NCBI GenBank assembly: GCA_012861695.1
Contig: JAAOOA010000006.1
Coordinates: 11,431,379-11,495,378, forward strand
DNA length: 64,000 nt
Direction of reading: 5' to 3'
Source: Trematomus loennbergii
Lineage: Eukaryota > Chordata > Actinopteri > Perciformes > Nototheniidae
Part shown: piece by piece, positions 1 to 10,198 of the stretch
Layout: every line of letters begins with the position of its first letter
Position numbering within the stretch: the stretch's first letter is position 1
Translations under genes and position numbers: made by a program
Notes under the pieces: generated by a model
The model's input: only the letters and a program-made list of their open reading frames with translations
Database searches by the model: none
Told to the model about the DNA's origin: nothing

Positions 1-232
1 GTCAACCAAAAATGCGCTTGTGGATCTCAAATCTCTGCTTGTGGATCTCACATCTCTGCTTGTGGGTCGTCTTTTTACACACAGAGAGTTTTGAGACAAA
101 ATTTCCGCCAGTCTCGACCGAAATCTGCTCGTGTCACTCGGTTATTTTCGGAAACCACGTGATGGCCTGCTGATGACGACATTTCCGCATTTCAAGGTTT
201 CAATTCAAAGTATAAGCATGATGGCTTCCCTC
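1..232 (+). repeat. Fragment of dispersed repeat, third copy
   Basis: Nearly the same as 6247-6431 and, inverted, as 7440-7617. It begins at the window edge with TCAACCAAAAATGCGCTTG and runs through ACCACGTGATGGCC to GCATGATGG. This copy has an extra repeat of the TGTGGATCTCA..CTCTGCTT unit. After 232 it carries unique sequence that the other copies lack. Confidence 0.8.
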
Positions 233-592
233 TGGGGTCGACGCGTGCAGCGCCATGTCGAAGTGCGCATATTCTACGTATTTAATCAGATCTTTTCGAT
301 TATAAGGAGTACAAATATCATGCAGATAACCACCGAATCGCTGGAACGTAGCTTTCCGGCGGTACCTATTGTGAGACTTTACCCAACTCACAGCAGCCAA
401 TAAGGCCGCTCAAGCAGCTTGACTTTGCGTTACACTGTGTGGGATTTGGTTGTATCGTATGCGGTCAAGTAATTCTCGGCCGGTGCAGCTGCAGCTATGT
501 TGGTCTGAAATGACAAATGGACACTCAAGAAATCACTAAGGACCTACCGACCAAGAAAAAAACATAAACCACGTGTCTCCCATCAGTTAACG

Positions 593-1677
593 CAGTGGTT
601 CCCAAAGTGGGGGGCGCGCCCCCCTGGGGGGCGCAGGCATGACAGGGGGGGTGCGGAGACCAGGAGGAAGAATGGTTATAACATTTTTTTTTAAAAGATT
701 AAAAAATTAAAAATCATAATTTGAAAAAGTATTGATTCGAAAATAATATGATACAGTACAGTACTATTACGTCTGGGTCTCTTGTTTCATTAAAGCTCGG
801 CTCTGTGTGTGTGTGGAACGAGCCATTTGTGTCGCGTGCGCGAACGAGAGAGAGAGAGCGCACCGGTACCGGAGATCGTTGTTGTTAGCTTCTGGTGCTA
901 GCGAGCTACGCTAACGGATATAAGGAGTTTTTTCAACAACAAAGTGGAGGAGAGTCCTCTCTGTCAGACTGAGAGACTCAGTGAGCTAAAGGACTCTCTC
1001 CGTGTTATCTCAGTGGGTCTCAAACGTTTTGGTCACCATTAATGTAAACAATTATTTCCGAGGCACACGTTTATATGATCATTATAGTTATAAAAAAATA
1101 AGAGAGTAAATGAAAAACAGGTATGAAATACTATATGACAGTTAAAAAAAGAATAAAGTTTAAAAGGGTGATTTGTAAAATATCCATAAAGAAAAAGTAA
1201 ATCTGTTACTGTTCTGTTTCATATGGGTGTGAGAGAGGTATCCATAGATCTCTTCATTTGCTCTCAAAGTACACCAGATTGATGCATTTAACTTCAATAT
1301 TTAAAAATAAATCTTCCCGGGGGATCTTGCCCGGACCCCCCTATGTGAGGTCCACACATCACCTATAAAAATAGCACTTTACCCCTGCTTACACCTATAT
1401 GCCGTGAGCTGATTATCGAGCCTTCATTGTAACAGTCGGGGTACATTGTGTACAGTATATGCGTGGGGATTGTTGCAGTAGAATATTCCACTGTAGCGAC
1501 CTGTACATTAACGGGAAACCCTAAATGTTTGAGCACCCTCTATGAAACGTCAAGCTACCCCACAGCACCCCCAAAATAAATCTCTGGTGCCGCCACTGAG
1601 CCTGACTTGTGTTGGGAGGACCCGACTTTTTTTTTTCTCCAAAGGGGGGGACTGACAGAAAAAGTTGAGAACCACTG
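593..1677. mobile_element. hAT element with perfect 8-bp duplication AGTTAACG
   Basis: Starts CAGTGGTTCCCAAAGTGGGG and ends TTGAGAACCACTG. The 8-bp target duplication AGTTAACG stands at 585-592 and 1678-1685. No transposase ORF. Its inside shares inverted segments with the hAT material at 28750-29450 and 59815-60500 (the GGTACCGG and AGGAGAG..CTGTCAGACTGAGAG stretches), so it is a mosaic. It split the 5' flank of the exon-like segment at 1717. Confidence 0.9.
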
Positions 1678-1716
1678 AGTTAACGTATGTGAGGAAACAA
1701 GAGAGAGACTGAGAAA

Positions 1717-1857
1717 ATGGCTAAAAAAAACATAACAGTTACGGACGCGCAAGAGATTATTTTCGCTAGCACTCGTAAAAATGGAACATCAGAACCAGAA
1801 GGCTTCGACTCTTCTGAAGAAGAATACAGGGACAACAAGGATCCATCTGGGACATGG
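1717..1857 (+). pseudogene. Exon-like 5' coding segment, possible piggyBac-like transposase remnant
   Basis: ATG-initiated 47-codon frame, MAKKNITVTDAQEIIFASTR then an acidic stretch FDSSEEEYRDN, ending exactly at a perfect donor GTAAGT. A short N-terminus of the type D-A-x-x-I-I-F-A-S followed by acidic residues recalls piggyBac-type transposases, but the match is weak and from memory. The segment at 2651 reads on in frame if spliced from here. No catalytic core is present. Confidence 0.35.
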
Positions 1858-2282
1858 GTAAGTGTAATATTACAGTAATAGTGTACTTTCACTTGTGTGG
1901 AATACCGCAAAAATGAACAATAGGTTGATTGAACTTTTTCTTTTCATTTAATTTCAAACCTTTATTTAACCAGGTGAATCCCATTGAGATCATCAATCTC
2001 TTTTTCAAGGGAGACCTGCACTTGGGACAAAATAGACTCTCAAATAGTAAACTTTTACTCTGTGTAAACGTTTTGTATGTGTAAAAGTTATTTTGATGTG
2101 AAAAGTGAGGTTACATGTGTAGATGAAAAAAAACAATCGTTTATTCGTCCCACAACGGAGACATTTACAGTGGCTATAGACATGTATTTATCCTACTGTT
2201 TTGTACAGAGGGGACTTTGTTATAGATGTATTTATATATGTGTCTGTGATTTTATACTGAATGTAGAGTAACTGGAAATACC
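1858..2282. other. No gene seen; putative intron of the transposase-like remnant
   Basis: AT-rich sequence between two exon-like segments. A stretch near 1950-2040 resembles common fish repeat sequence (AACCTTTATTTAACCAGG). Nothing else recognised. Confidence 0.4.
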
Positions 2283-2295
2283 TGTGTGTGTGTGT

Positions 2296-2349
<54 letters not shown>

Positions 2350-2373
2350 GTGTGTGTGTGTGTGTGGTGTGTG

Positions 2374-2407
<34 letters not shown>

Positions 2408-2411
2408 TGTG

Positions 2412-2446
<35 letters not shown>

Positions 2447-2464
2447 GTGTGTGTGTGTGTGTGG

Positions 2465-2495
<31 letters not shown>

Positions 2496-2519
2496 TGTGT
2501 GTGTGTGTGGTGTGTGTGT
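2283..2519. repeat. (TG)n microsatellite
   Basis: About 237 bases of nearly pure TG with scattered GG and TT interruptions. The cysteine/valine- and threonine/histidine-rich frames across it are artefacts of the repeat. Confidence 0.98.
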
Positions 2520-2650
2520 CCTGCCCCACCTCCCAAACTTTCTTTTAGTTGTGCATTGTTATTTGTGCTTAAGCAACATGCCACTTGATCTGTATTTCAA
2601 TTAACTTAGTAGTAATTGTTGTCCTACGTTTTAATTTGTTTTACAGAGAG

Positions 2651-3155
2651 GTTTCACATCTGCCTGGGCCTAGCGCCCCACAGGCGGCATATATCCAGGA
2701 GCCAGAATCTCCAGCTGTGGCTGCCACCAGGTCAAGACACTGTGGCTCAAGGGCCTTCACCACTGCCATCACCACCAAGGACCAGCAGACCAGCATCACT
2801 ACAGCTGCCTCCACCTCCATCTGTGCCTGCCACCAGGTCAAGATACACCTCGGCACAAAGGCCTCCACCACAGCCACCAGCATCAACTCAGCCAGCAAGT
2901 AGGTCTCTTAGAACACACGTACCCCCCACACAGCCACCACCATCAACCCGGCCAGCAAGGAGGTCTCGTAGAGCACACGTACCTCCCACACAGCCACCAG
3001 CATCAACCCGGGACAATCAAATGTACCTCCTCCAACACAGCCACCAGCAGCCCTGCACCATCACCCCCACCTGCACAGCAGCCAGCCCCACTGTCTTGGA
3101 AGACAGACAAAGTCCCTGCCACTGCTCCCCCTGTCTTTACATTTATAATGAATAG
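2651..3155 (+). pseudogene. Proline-rich exon-like segment, downstream part of the transposase-like remnant
   Basis: Follows a T-rich tract and an ACAGAG acceptor; reads in phase 0 from the donor at 1857. It codes for a Pro/Ser/Thr/Arg-rich chain with two near-identical units, RTHVPPTQPPPSTRPA and RAHVPPTQPPAST (2910-3010). In another frame near 3095 it reads PLSWKTDKVPATAPPVFTF, like the W..D..PP..F segment that precedes the catalytic core of piggyBac-type proteins, so a frameshift is likely. The core itself is missing. Confidence 0.35.
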
Positions 3156-3738
3156 TTGGTTGAACAAGTTCTGATTTTGTAAATAGTAAGATTTTCCTGT
3201 TTCTTATATTTTATAAATAGTTGGTTGAAAAAAACATATTTATAATAAATTGTTGGTTGAAAAAGAATTCTAATGCTGAATTTGTATTTGTACACATCAC
3301 AACCTTGGTATGTCTTATGAAGTCATTCAGTCCCTACTGTGGGGAAAGTAGATGATAAAAAACTATTTTACTCAAAATTCAATTTTAAACATTTAATTTT
3401 AGACATGAATTACAAATGTATATACAGTGTTAGTCATATTACACTACTTTTGTGAACCTAAGACTTTGGTAAACCAAATCTAAAACACCAGAAAATGGAT
3501 GACATGAGTAAGTCTGTGTTTTCACAAGAGTTTGAAGATTTCAAAAAAATCGGATGTCAAATGTTCAGCTTTAGAGCTAATTATCTCATCACACAGTGCT
3601 CTAAGGTGAGTGACTTTATACCAAGAACAGAGACTGTCCTGAACATTTTGATATGTAACACATGGGGTGCCATGTATAACAAGTACATTTAAAAGGTGAT
3701 TTAAGGAGACATCTAAAAAAGACTCAAGAGGGTTATTG
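3156..3738. other. No gene seen; AT-rich with three short repeats
   Basis: Three copies of a TAGTTGGTTGA/TTGTTGGTTGA unit lie at about 3152, 3220 and 3251, each next to TTTATAA/ATAATGAA. A 65-codon frame at 3495 has no features. Confidence 0.4.
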
Positions 3739-4143
3739 CACCGTTTTGTATTACTATAATGAACAGCAATACGTTAGGTGCATTCTTTATCACCATCATG
3801 TTAGTGATACAGTTAGTTTGTGTACGTTTATTTGTTCAATACAGCCTATATCGAGCACATACATTTGTATGCATTGATGTTGAAGTACTTAGGCTACGCC
3901 ACTTTTGGGTCCCGGGGGGCTACAGCTGGCAGCGAAGTAGCCCCAGAGATAACTCTTTCTTCATATATTTTGTGTATTCATTCAAGCGGGTCAAAGTTAC
4001 AAAGCACTTCACATCTTATTAATCGGCCTAGTTTTACCTTACCAGTGCATGTTAAGGTTATCTGTAGAAAAGCACCGTATTTAGGTCAGCCTTCACAATA
4101 AGGCTACATTAAATGTTGTAACATTCATTGTGTATACTGTATA
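3739..4143 (+). repeat. Repeat module A, copy 1
   Basis: Direct copy of 6446-6850 and inverted copy of about 7030-7405. Marked by GTGCATTCTTTATCACC, AGCGAAGTAGCCCCAGAG and GGTTATCTGTAGAAAAGCAC. No convincing coding frame. Confidence 0.85.
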
Positions 4144-4208
4144 TTTGTGGAATATTTGTTGCCCTCTTCGCTTAAGCCTGAGCTCCGCAGTGTGTGTTCA
4201 CAAACTAA

Positions 4209-4716
4209 CTCAGTCGATATTATGCCACTTTTTTCACCGAGGGCCACATACAGAAAAATATACGAAGGGCTGGGCCACTCACTAGAGGTGTATTGCCTCA
4301 TAAGTTCAGTTATAAGTTAGCAAAATCAATCAAATGTAGGTAAATTATGCTTATGAGTGTTGGCAGCTCATCCCTTAAAACAGAAGCCTCAGATTAATTA
4401 TAATAAGGGGAAATAGGAAGGGTGAATTTCAAGGTTGTTATATAAATAGGTCATTGGGCTTTTTTCTTATCAACTAAGATATGTTAGAAAATGTTTCCAA
4501 CTTTAATTGACTGCATTTATTTGAAAAGTGGTCTTATTAACACATGAATACCACTGTGTAAAAATATGTTAACATTTGAAGTTAAAAAGTACTGTAGAAG
4601 AAACGCACAAGTTTCATTTATGGGCCATATTCCATTATACTTTTTTAATTTGCTGAGGGCCGATTCAAAAAGGTCCGCGGGCCGCATTGGCCCCCGGGCC
4701 AGTTTGGACACCCCTG
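4209..4716 (-). mobile_element. hAT-like non-autonomous element, left-arm copy
   Basis: Its right end reads, inverted, TCAGGGGTGTCCAAACTGG with GGCCCGGG and GCGGCCCGCGG; the left end has TTTTTTCACCGAGGGCCACA, the usual partner end of this family, but has lost its last bases. No target duplication can be read. It must predate the inverted duplication because both arms carry it. Confidence 0.7.
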
Positions 4717-5984
4717 AGGCGGTCTGATCAACTGGAGAAACAGCAGGATTAGTCTGGACTGGCCAAAGTCAGACTAAGTGCAACTCCAACAACCACAGTC
4801 AAAACAAGGAGTAGCAACAAACAAATATCCACCCTGATTCACCACCATCTCTTCCGCAGTGAGCCAAGACCATGTTGCCACACATTATACAATGACCTCT
4901 CACTTGCTGCTGTGGAGCTATAAAGGGCAGCTGGGGAGAATTAGCTGGAGTGTTATGCATCAAGAAAGAGACATTTGAAATTGAAATTCGCTAAATCTGA
5001 ATATTACTTGAAGGACACATCAGCAAGGCCATCATTATAGCGTTGTTTTGGAATAATACATGGATAAATAATTGTGCAAATTATTATTTTAAGTTATAAA
5101 AGTAGCCTAAACGTAAAAAATTATGCAGTAGTTATGGCAACCTAAACTAAACTAAACCTGAAGATCTCCATTCAACATCATTTTTGTGGGAGCACTTATT
5201 GAAAAGCTAATGCAAAAAGTTATCTGTGTTGAAGTGTCCATCAATAAAAAAGGATGTGAAAAACTTTCTTTTGCTATCAGTTTCTTGCAACAGTAGACAA
5301 GTCACTGTTGGCCGTAGCCCACGCCAAAAGAACAAAGCCGTTATCTTTAGTTAATGCTTTCTGCACTAGCAGCATTTTGACTTTCCCACTTACCTAAAGC
5401 TAACATTCCCGCTCCCCAAACTTGACAACACAACACCAGATTATCTGCAGTACATAACATAACTGTGTGTAATTTCACAGGTAATCAAATCTCACTGTCA
5501 TAGTAAGCGTTCACCATAATCTAGTCCTTTCGTGGTTCACCGACAGACTGGACGCTACCGTGCCTCTTGAAGTAAGTTTAAGTGGTAATACAAGAAAGTA
5601 CTTACAAGCCAGGCCTGACTGATTAGCATGCTCATTTCATCTCATCTCTATAACACAATACATATGACACACCATTAAACTGTTACTTGTGGTGATGACA
5701 ATGTTTTGTAATATTTTAAACAAGAATTCTGGCATTATTTTTACAGAATGCACCTTTAATCACTCATACGTCATCTAGTCCTTTACAGTCGACCTATGCT
5801 AGGCCTAAATCTAATTTAGTCACTTAAACATCTTAGTTAAAGGATATTTAGAAATAACACAAAGTCCTGACAATGACTTATTTTCTTATATAACATTTTA
5901 ATAGAGCCATTGATAGCATAGATTTTGATTCCTTATACCTGAAAAAGCACAGGTGTAAATTAATGAATGATGGCCTAACTATGG
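4717..5984. other. Left-arm body, no gene seen
   Basis: Unclassified AT-rich sequence duplicated in the right arm (about 7881-9145). No ORF above background. Confidence 0.5.
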
Positions 5985-6446
5985 GGTTAGATTTGTCTCA
6001 TAAATATTTGTGTGAACATACAAATTATTTGAGTGTAAATATGTGATTGGTAAATGTAAAACACCATCCACAAATGCATTTAAAACATTTGCAAACTCAC
6101 AAATAAATGTGCAAATGTAAAACAGATCTGCAAAATAAAAAAGATCTGTGAATACTATAATTAATTTACAAATAAACAAAAGGAATTTGTTAATATCTCT
6201 TGAACATTGACTTTCGATCAGGCATTTGTGAATCCATTTGTATTTGTCAACCAAAAATGCGCTTGTGGATCTCAAATCTCTGCTTATGGATCGTCTTTTT
6301 ACACACACTGAGTTTTGAGACAAACTTTCCGCCGGTCTCGACCAAAATCTGCTCGTGTCACTCCGTTATTTTCGGAAACCACGTGATGGCCTGCTGATGA
6401 GGACATTTCCGGGTTTCAAAGTAAGAGCATGATGGTTTATTTAATG
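5985..6446. repeat. Word-repeat segment (TTTGTGAA/TTTGCAAA) and long-TIR-like repeat
   Basis: Starts CTATGGGGTTAGATTTGTCT and is built from variants of CAAATAAA, TTTGCAAAC and ACATTTGTGAA, then runs into the same sequence as the window start (TCAACCAAAAATGCGCTTG). The mirror copy is at 7440-7880. It looks like the subterminal region of a DNA transposon, family not identified. Confidence 0.5.
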
Positions 6447-6850
6447 TGCCGTTTTTGTATTACTTTAATGAACAGCCGTACATTAGGTGCATTCTTTATC
6501 ACCATCATGTTATAGTGATACAGTTAGTTTGTGTACGTTTATTTGTTCAATACAGCCTATTTCGAGCACATTCGTATGCATTGATGTTGAAGTACTTAGG
6601 CTACGCCACTTTCGGGTCCCGGGGGAGCAGCTGGCAGCGAAGTAGCCCCAGAGATAACTCTTTCTTCATATTTTTTGTGTATTAATTCAAGCGGGTCAAA
6701 GTTACAAAGCACTTCACATCTTATTAATCGGCCTAGTTTTGCCTTACCAGTGCAGTGGTAAGGTTATCTGTAGAAAAGCACCGTATTTAGGTCAGCCTTC
6801 ACAGTAAGGCTACATTAAATGTTGTAATATTTATTGTGTATACTGTATAT
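6446..6850 (+). repeat. Repeat module A, copy 2
   Basis: Direct copy of 3739-4143. Here it follows the long-TIR-like repeat with no intervening sequence, whereas in copy 1 about 3.5 kb lies between them. Confidence 0.85.
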
Positions 6851-7029
6851 GTATACACTTCCTGTGTATTGCTTTAATTATGTATTTAATTGTATTATGT
6901 TTATACTTGTTTTCCACCTTTTCCCAGGCAGGGGAGTAGGCAAATTGGGAAATGTGTGGAAAACAAGTATTAACATAATACAATTAAATACAAATGAAAG
7001 CAATAAACAGGAATATAAACAGTAGAAAG

Positions 7030-7405
7030 GACAAGATGAATATTACAACATTTAATGTAGCCTTACTGTGAAGGCTAACCTAAATACGGTGCTTTTCTAC
7101 AGATAACCTTACCACTGCACTGGTAAGGTAAAACTAGGCCGATTAATAAGATGTGAAGTGCTTTGTAACTTTGACCCGCTTGAATGAATACACAAAAAAT
7201 TATCTCTGGGGCTACTTCGCTGCCAGCTGTAGCCCCCCGGGACCCGAAAGTGGCTTTGTGTGTACTTTAACATCAATGCATACGAATGTGCTCGAAATAG
7301 GCTGTATTGAACAAATAAACGTACACAAACTGTATCACTATAACATGATGGTGATAAAGAATGCACCTAACGTACGGCTGTTCATTAAAGTAATACAAAA
7401 CGGCA
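7030..7405 (-). repeat. Repeat module A, copy 3 (inverted)
   Basis: Reverse complement of copies 1 and 2, on the other side of the palindrome centre. Confidence 0.85.
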
Positions 7406-9145
7406 CATTAAACAAACCATCATGCTCTTACTTTGAAACCTTGAAATCTGGAAATGTCCTCATCAGCAGGCCATCACGTGGTTTCCGAAAATAACGGAGT
7501 GACACGAGCAGATTTCGGTCGAGACCGGCGGAAAGTTTGTCTCAAAACTCTGTGTGTGACGATCCACAAGCAGAGATTTGAGATCCTCAAGCGCATTTTG
7601 GTTGACAAATACAAAATGGATTCACAAATGCCTGATCGAAAGTTGTCAATGTTGAAGAGATATTCACAAATTCCTTTTGTTTATTTGTAAATTAATTATA
7701 TTATTCACAGATCTTTTTTTATTTGCAGATCCGTTTTACATTTGCAAATGTATTTGTGAGTTTGCAAATCTTTTAAATGCATTTGTGGATGGTGTATTAC
7801 ATTTACAAATCACATATTTACACGCAAATAATTTTTATGTTCACACAAATATTTATGAGACAAATCTAACCCCATAGTTAGGCCATCATTCATTAATTTA
7901 CACCTGTGCTTTTTCAGGTATAAGGAGTCAAAATCTATGCTATCAATGGCTCTATTAAAATGTTATATATAAGAAAATAAAGTCATTGTCAGGACTTTGT
8001 GTTATTTCTAAATATCCTTTAACTAAGATGTTTAAGTGACTAAATTAGATTTAGGTCGACTGTAAAGGACTAGATGACGTGTGAGTGATTAAAGGTGCAT
8101 TCTGTAAAAATAATGCCAGAATTTTTGTTTAAAATGTTACAAAACATTGTCATCACCACAATTAATCAATTAACAGTTGGTGTGTCAAATAAGTATATGT
8201 ATTGTGTTATAGAGATGAGATGAAATGAGCATGCTAATCAGTCAGGCCTGGCTTGTAAGTACTTTCTTGAATTACCACTTAAACTTACTTCAAGAGGCAC
8301 GGTAGCGTCCAGTCTGTCGGTGAACCAAGAAAGGACTAGATTATGGTGAACGCTTACTATGACAGTGAGATTTGATTACCTGTGAAATTACACACAGTTA
8401 TGTTATGTACTGCAGATAATCTGGTGTTGTGTTGTCAAGTTTGGGGAGCGGGAATGTTAGCTTTAGGTAAGTGGGAAAGTCAAAATGCTGCTAGTGCAGA
8501 AAGCATTAACTAAAGATAACTGCTTTGTTCTTTTGGCGTGGGCTACGGCCAACAGTGACTTGTCTACTGTTGCAAGAAAACTGATGGCAAAAGAAAGTTT
8601 TTCACATCCTTTTTTATTGATGGACACTTCAACACAGATAACTTTTTGCATTAGCTTTTCATAAGTGCTCCCACAAAAATGATGTTGAATGGAGATCTTC
8701 AGGTTTAGTTTAGGTTGCCATAACTACTGCATACTTTTTTACGTTTAGGCTACTTTTATAACTTAAAATAGAAAAATAATAATTTGCACAATTATTTATC
8801 CATGTATTATTCCAAAACAACGCTATAATGATGGCCTTGCTGATGTGTCCTTCAAGTAATATTCAGATTTAGCGAATTTCAATTTCAAATGTATCTTTCT
8901 TGATGCATAACACTCCAGCTAATTCTCCCAGCTGCCCTTTATAGCTCCACAGCAGCAAGTGAGAGGTCATTGTATAATGTGTGGCAACATGGTCTTGGCT
9001 CACTGCGGAAGAGATGGTGGTGAATCAGGGTGGATATTTGTTTGTTGCTACTCCTTGTTTTGACTGTGGTTGTTGGAGTTGCACTTAGTCTGACTTTGGC
9101 CAGTCCAGACTAATCCTGCTGTTTCTCCAGTTGATCAGACCGCCT

Positions 9146-10123
9146 CAGGGGTGTCCAAACTACGGCCCGGGGGCCAAATGCGGCCCGCGGACCTTTTTGA
9201 ATCGGCCCTCAGCAAATTAAAAAAGTATAATGAAATATGGCCCATAAATGAAACTTGTGCTTGTCTTATATTGTACTTCTTAAAGGAGACCTATCATGCA
9301 AAATGCACTTTTGTACGTCTTTTATACATGAATATGTGTCCCCGGTGTTCCAGGGAACTCACCAAGTGTCAGAAAACACAACCCTCTCTATTTTCCTCCA
9401 TACCCAAATCTCTAAAAAAGGGGCTGCAACGGATCTGATAAAAACTGATCCAGATTTGAACACTGTCCTGACGTCAGGACAGTGGCGCTACGGCTATTGG
9501 GCCAACTCCACCAATCAGGAGGAGACAGCCACGGCCATTGCCGTTCGAAAGCACTGGAGACGCTGTAGTACATATGCCAGGCCTGTAGGTGGTGCTGTTC
9601 TCACAGAATCAGCCCTTGCAAACAGAGCTAAACTTTTTCAAATTGAGCGAAATGAGGCATGGCTAAAATGCATGATCTGTTTGGTATTTTGAAAAAAAAA
9701 AAGTATAAATATGCCTTATATAGGTATGGTCCTACACTATATTATTCAAATATAGCATGATAGGTCCACTTTAACTTAAAATGTAAAAATATTTTACACA
9801 GTATTTACATGTGTTAATAAGACCACTTTTCAAAAAATGCAGTCAATTAAAGTTGGAAACATTTTCTAACATATCTTAGTTGATAAGAAAAAAGCCCAAT
9901 GACTTATTTATATAACAACCTTGATATATACCTTTCATATTTCTCCTTATTATAATTAATCTGAGGCTTCTGTTTTAAGGGATGAGCTGCCAACACTCAT
10001 AAGCATAATTTACCTACATTTGATTGATTTTGCTAATTTATAACTGAACTTATGAGGCAATATACCTCTAGTGAGTGGCCCAGCCCTTCGTATAAAAAAG
10101 AAAAAAGTGGCATAATATCGACT
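9146..10123 (+). mobile_element. hAT-like non-autonomous element, right-arm copy (interrupted)
   Basis: Starts CAGGGGTGTCCAAACTACGG. Inverted counterpart of 4209-4716, interrupted by the TTAA MITE at 9280-9774. The far end is eroded (AAAAAAGAAAAAAGTGGC). Confidence 0.7.
9280..9774. mobile_element. TTAA-flanked MITE inside the right arm
   Basis: Bounded by TTAA on both sides with imperfect terminal repeats AAGGAGACCTATCATGC and AAGTGGACCTATCATGC. The left arm has a single TTAA at 4582-4585 at the matching position, an empty site. TTAA duplication and size suggest a piggyBac-type non-autonomous family. The frame at 9255-9692 is part of this element, not a gene. Confidence 0.85.
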
Positions 10124-10198
10124 GAGTTAGTTTGTGAACACACACTGCAGGAGCTCAGGCTTAAGCGAAGAGGGCAACAACATCATTCCACAAATTGT

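Larger units (their letters stand above)
4144..6936 (+). repeat. Left arm of a ~6-kb inverted repeat
   Basis: Matches 6937-10198 in reverse complement along its whole length with scattered mismatches and small indels. The dyad lies at about 6936, between GTTTTCCAC (6909-6917) and GTGGAAAAC (6956-6964). It contains a hAT-like element, word-repeat sequence and module A copy 2. Confidence 0.95.
6937..10198 (-). repeat. Right arm of the ~6-kb inverted repeat
   Basis: Reverse complement of the left arm, longer by about 490 bp because of a TTAA MITE at 9280-9774. The arm ends at CCACAAATTGTAC; flanking sequence on the two sides is unrelated. Confidence 0.95.

Noticed and set aside
2188..2604. Open frames of Cys/Val or Thr/His repeats on both strands
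   Set aside because: Direct translation of the (TG)n microsatellite; open in all frames by repeat structure.
9255..9692. 145-codon open frame as a gene
   Set aside because: Lies almost wholly inside the TTAA MITE, with no domain and no counterpart in the left arm.
4144..10198. Palindrome as an assembly artefact
   Set aside because: The arms differ at many positions and only one has the TTAA MITE, so they are not the same molecule read twice. Long reads would settle it.
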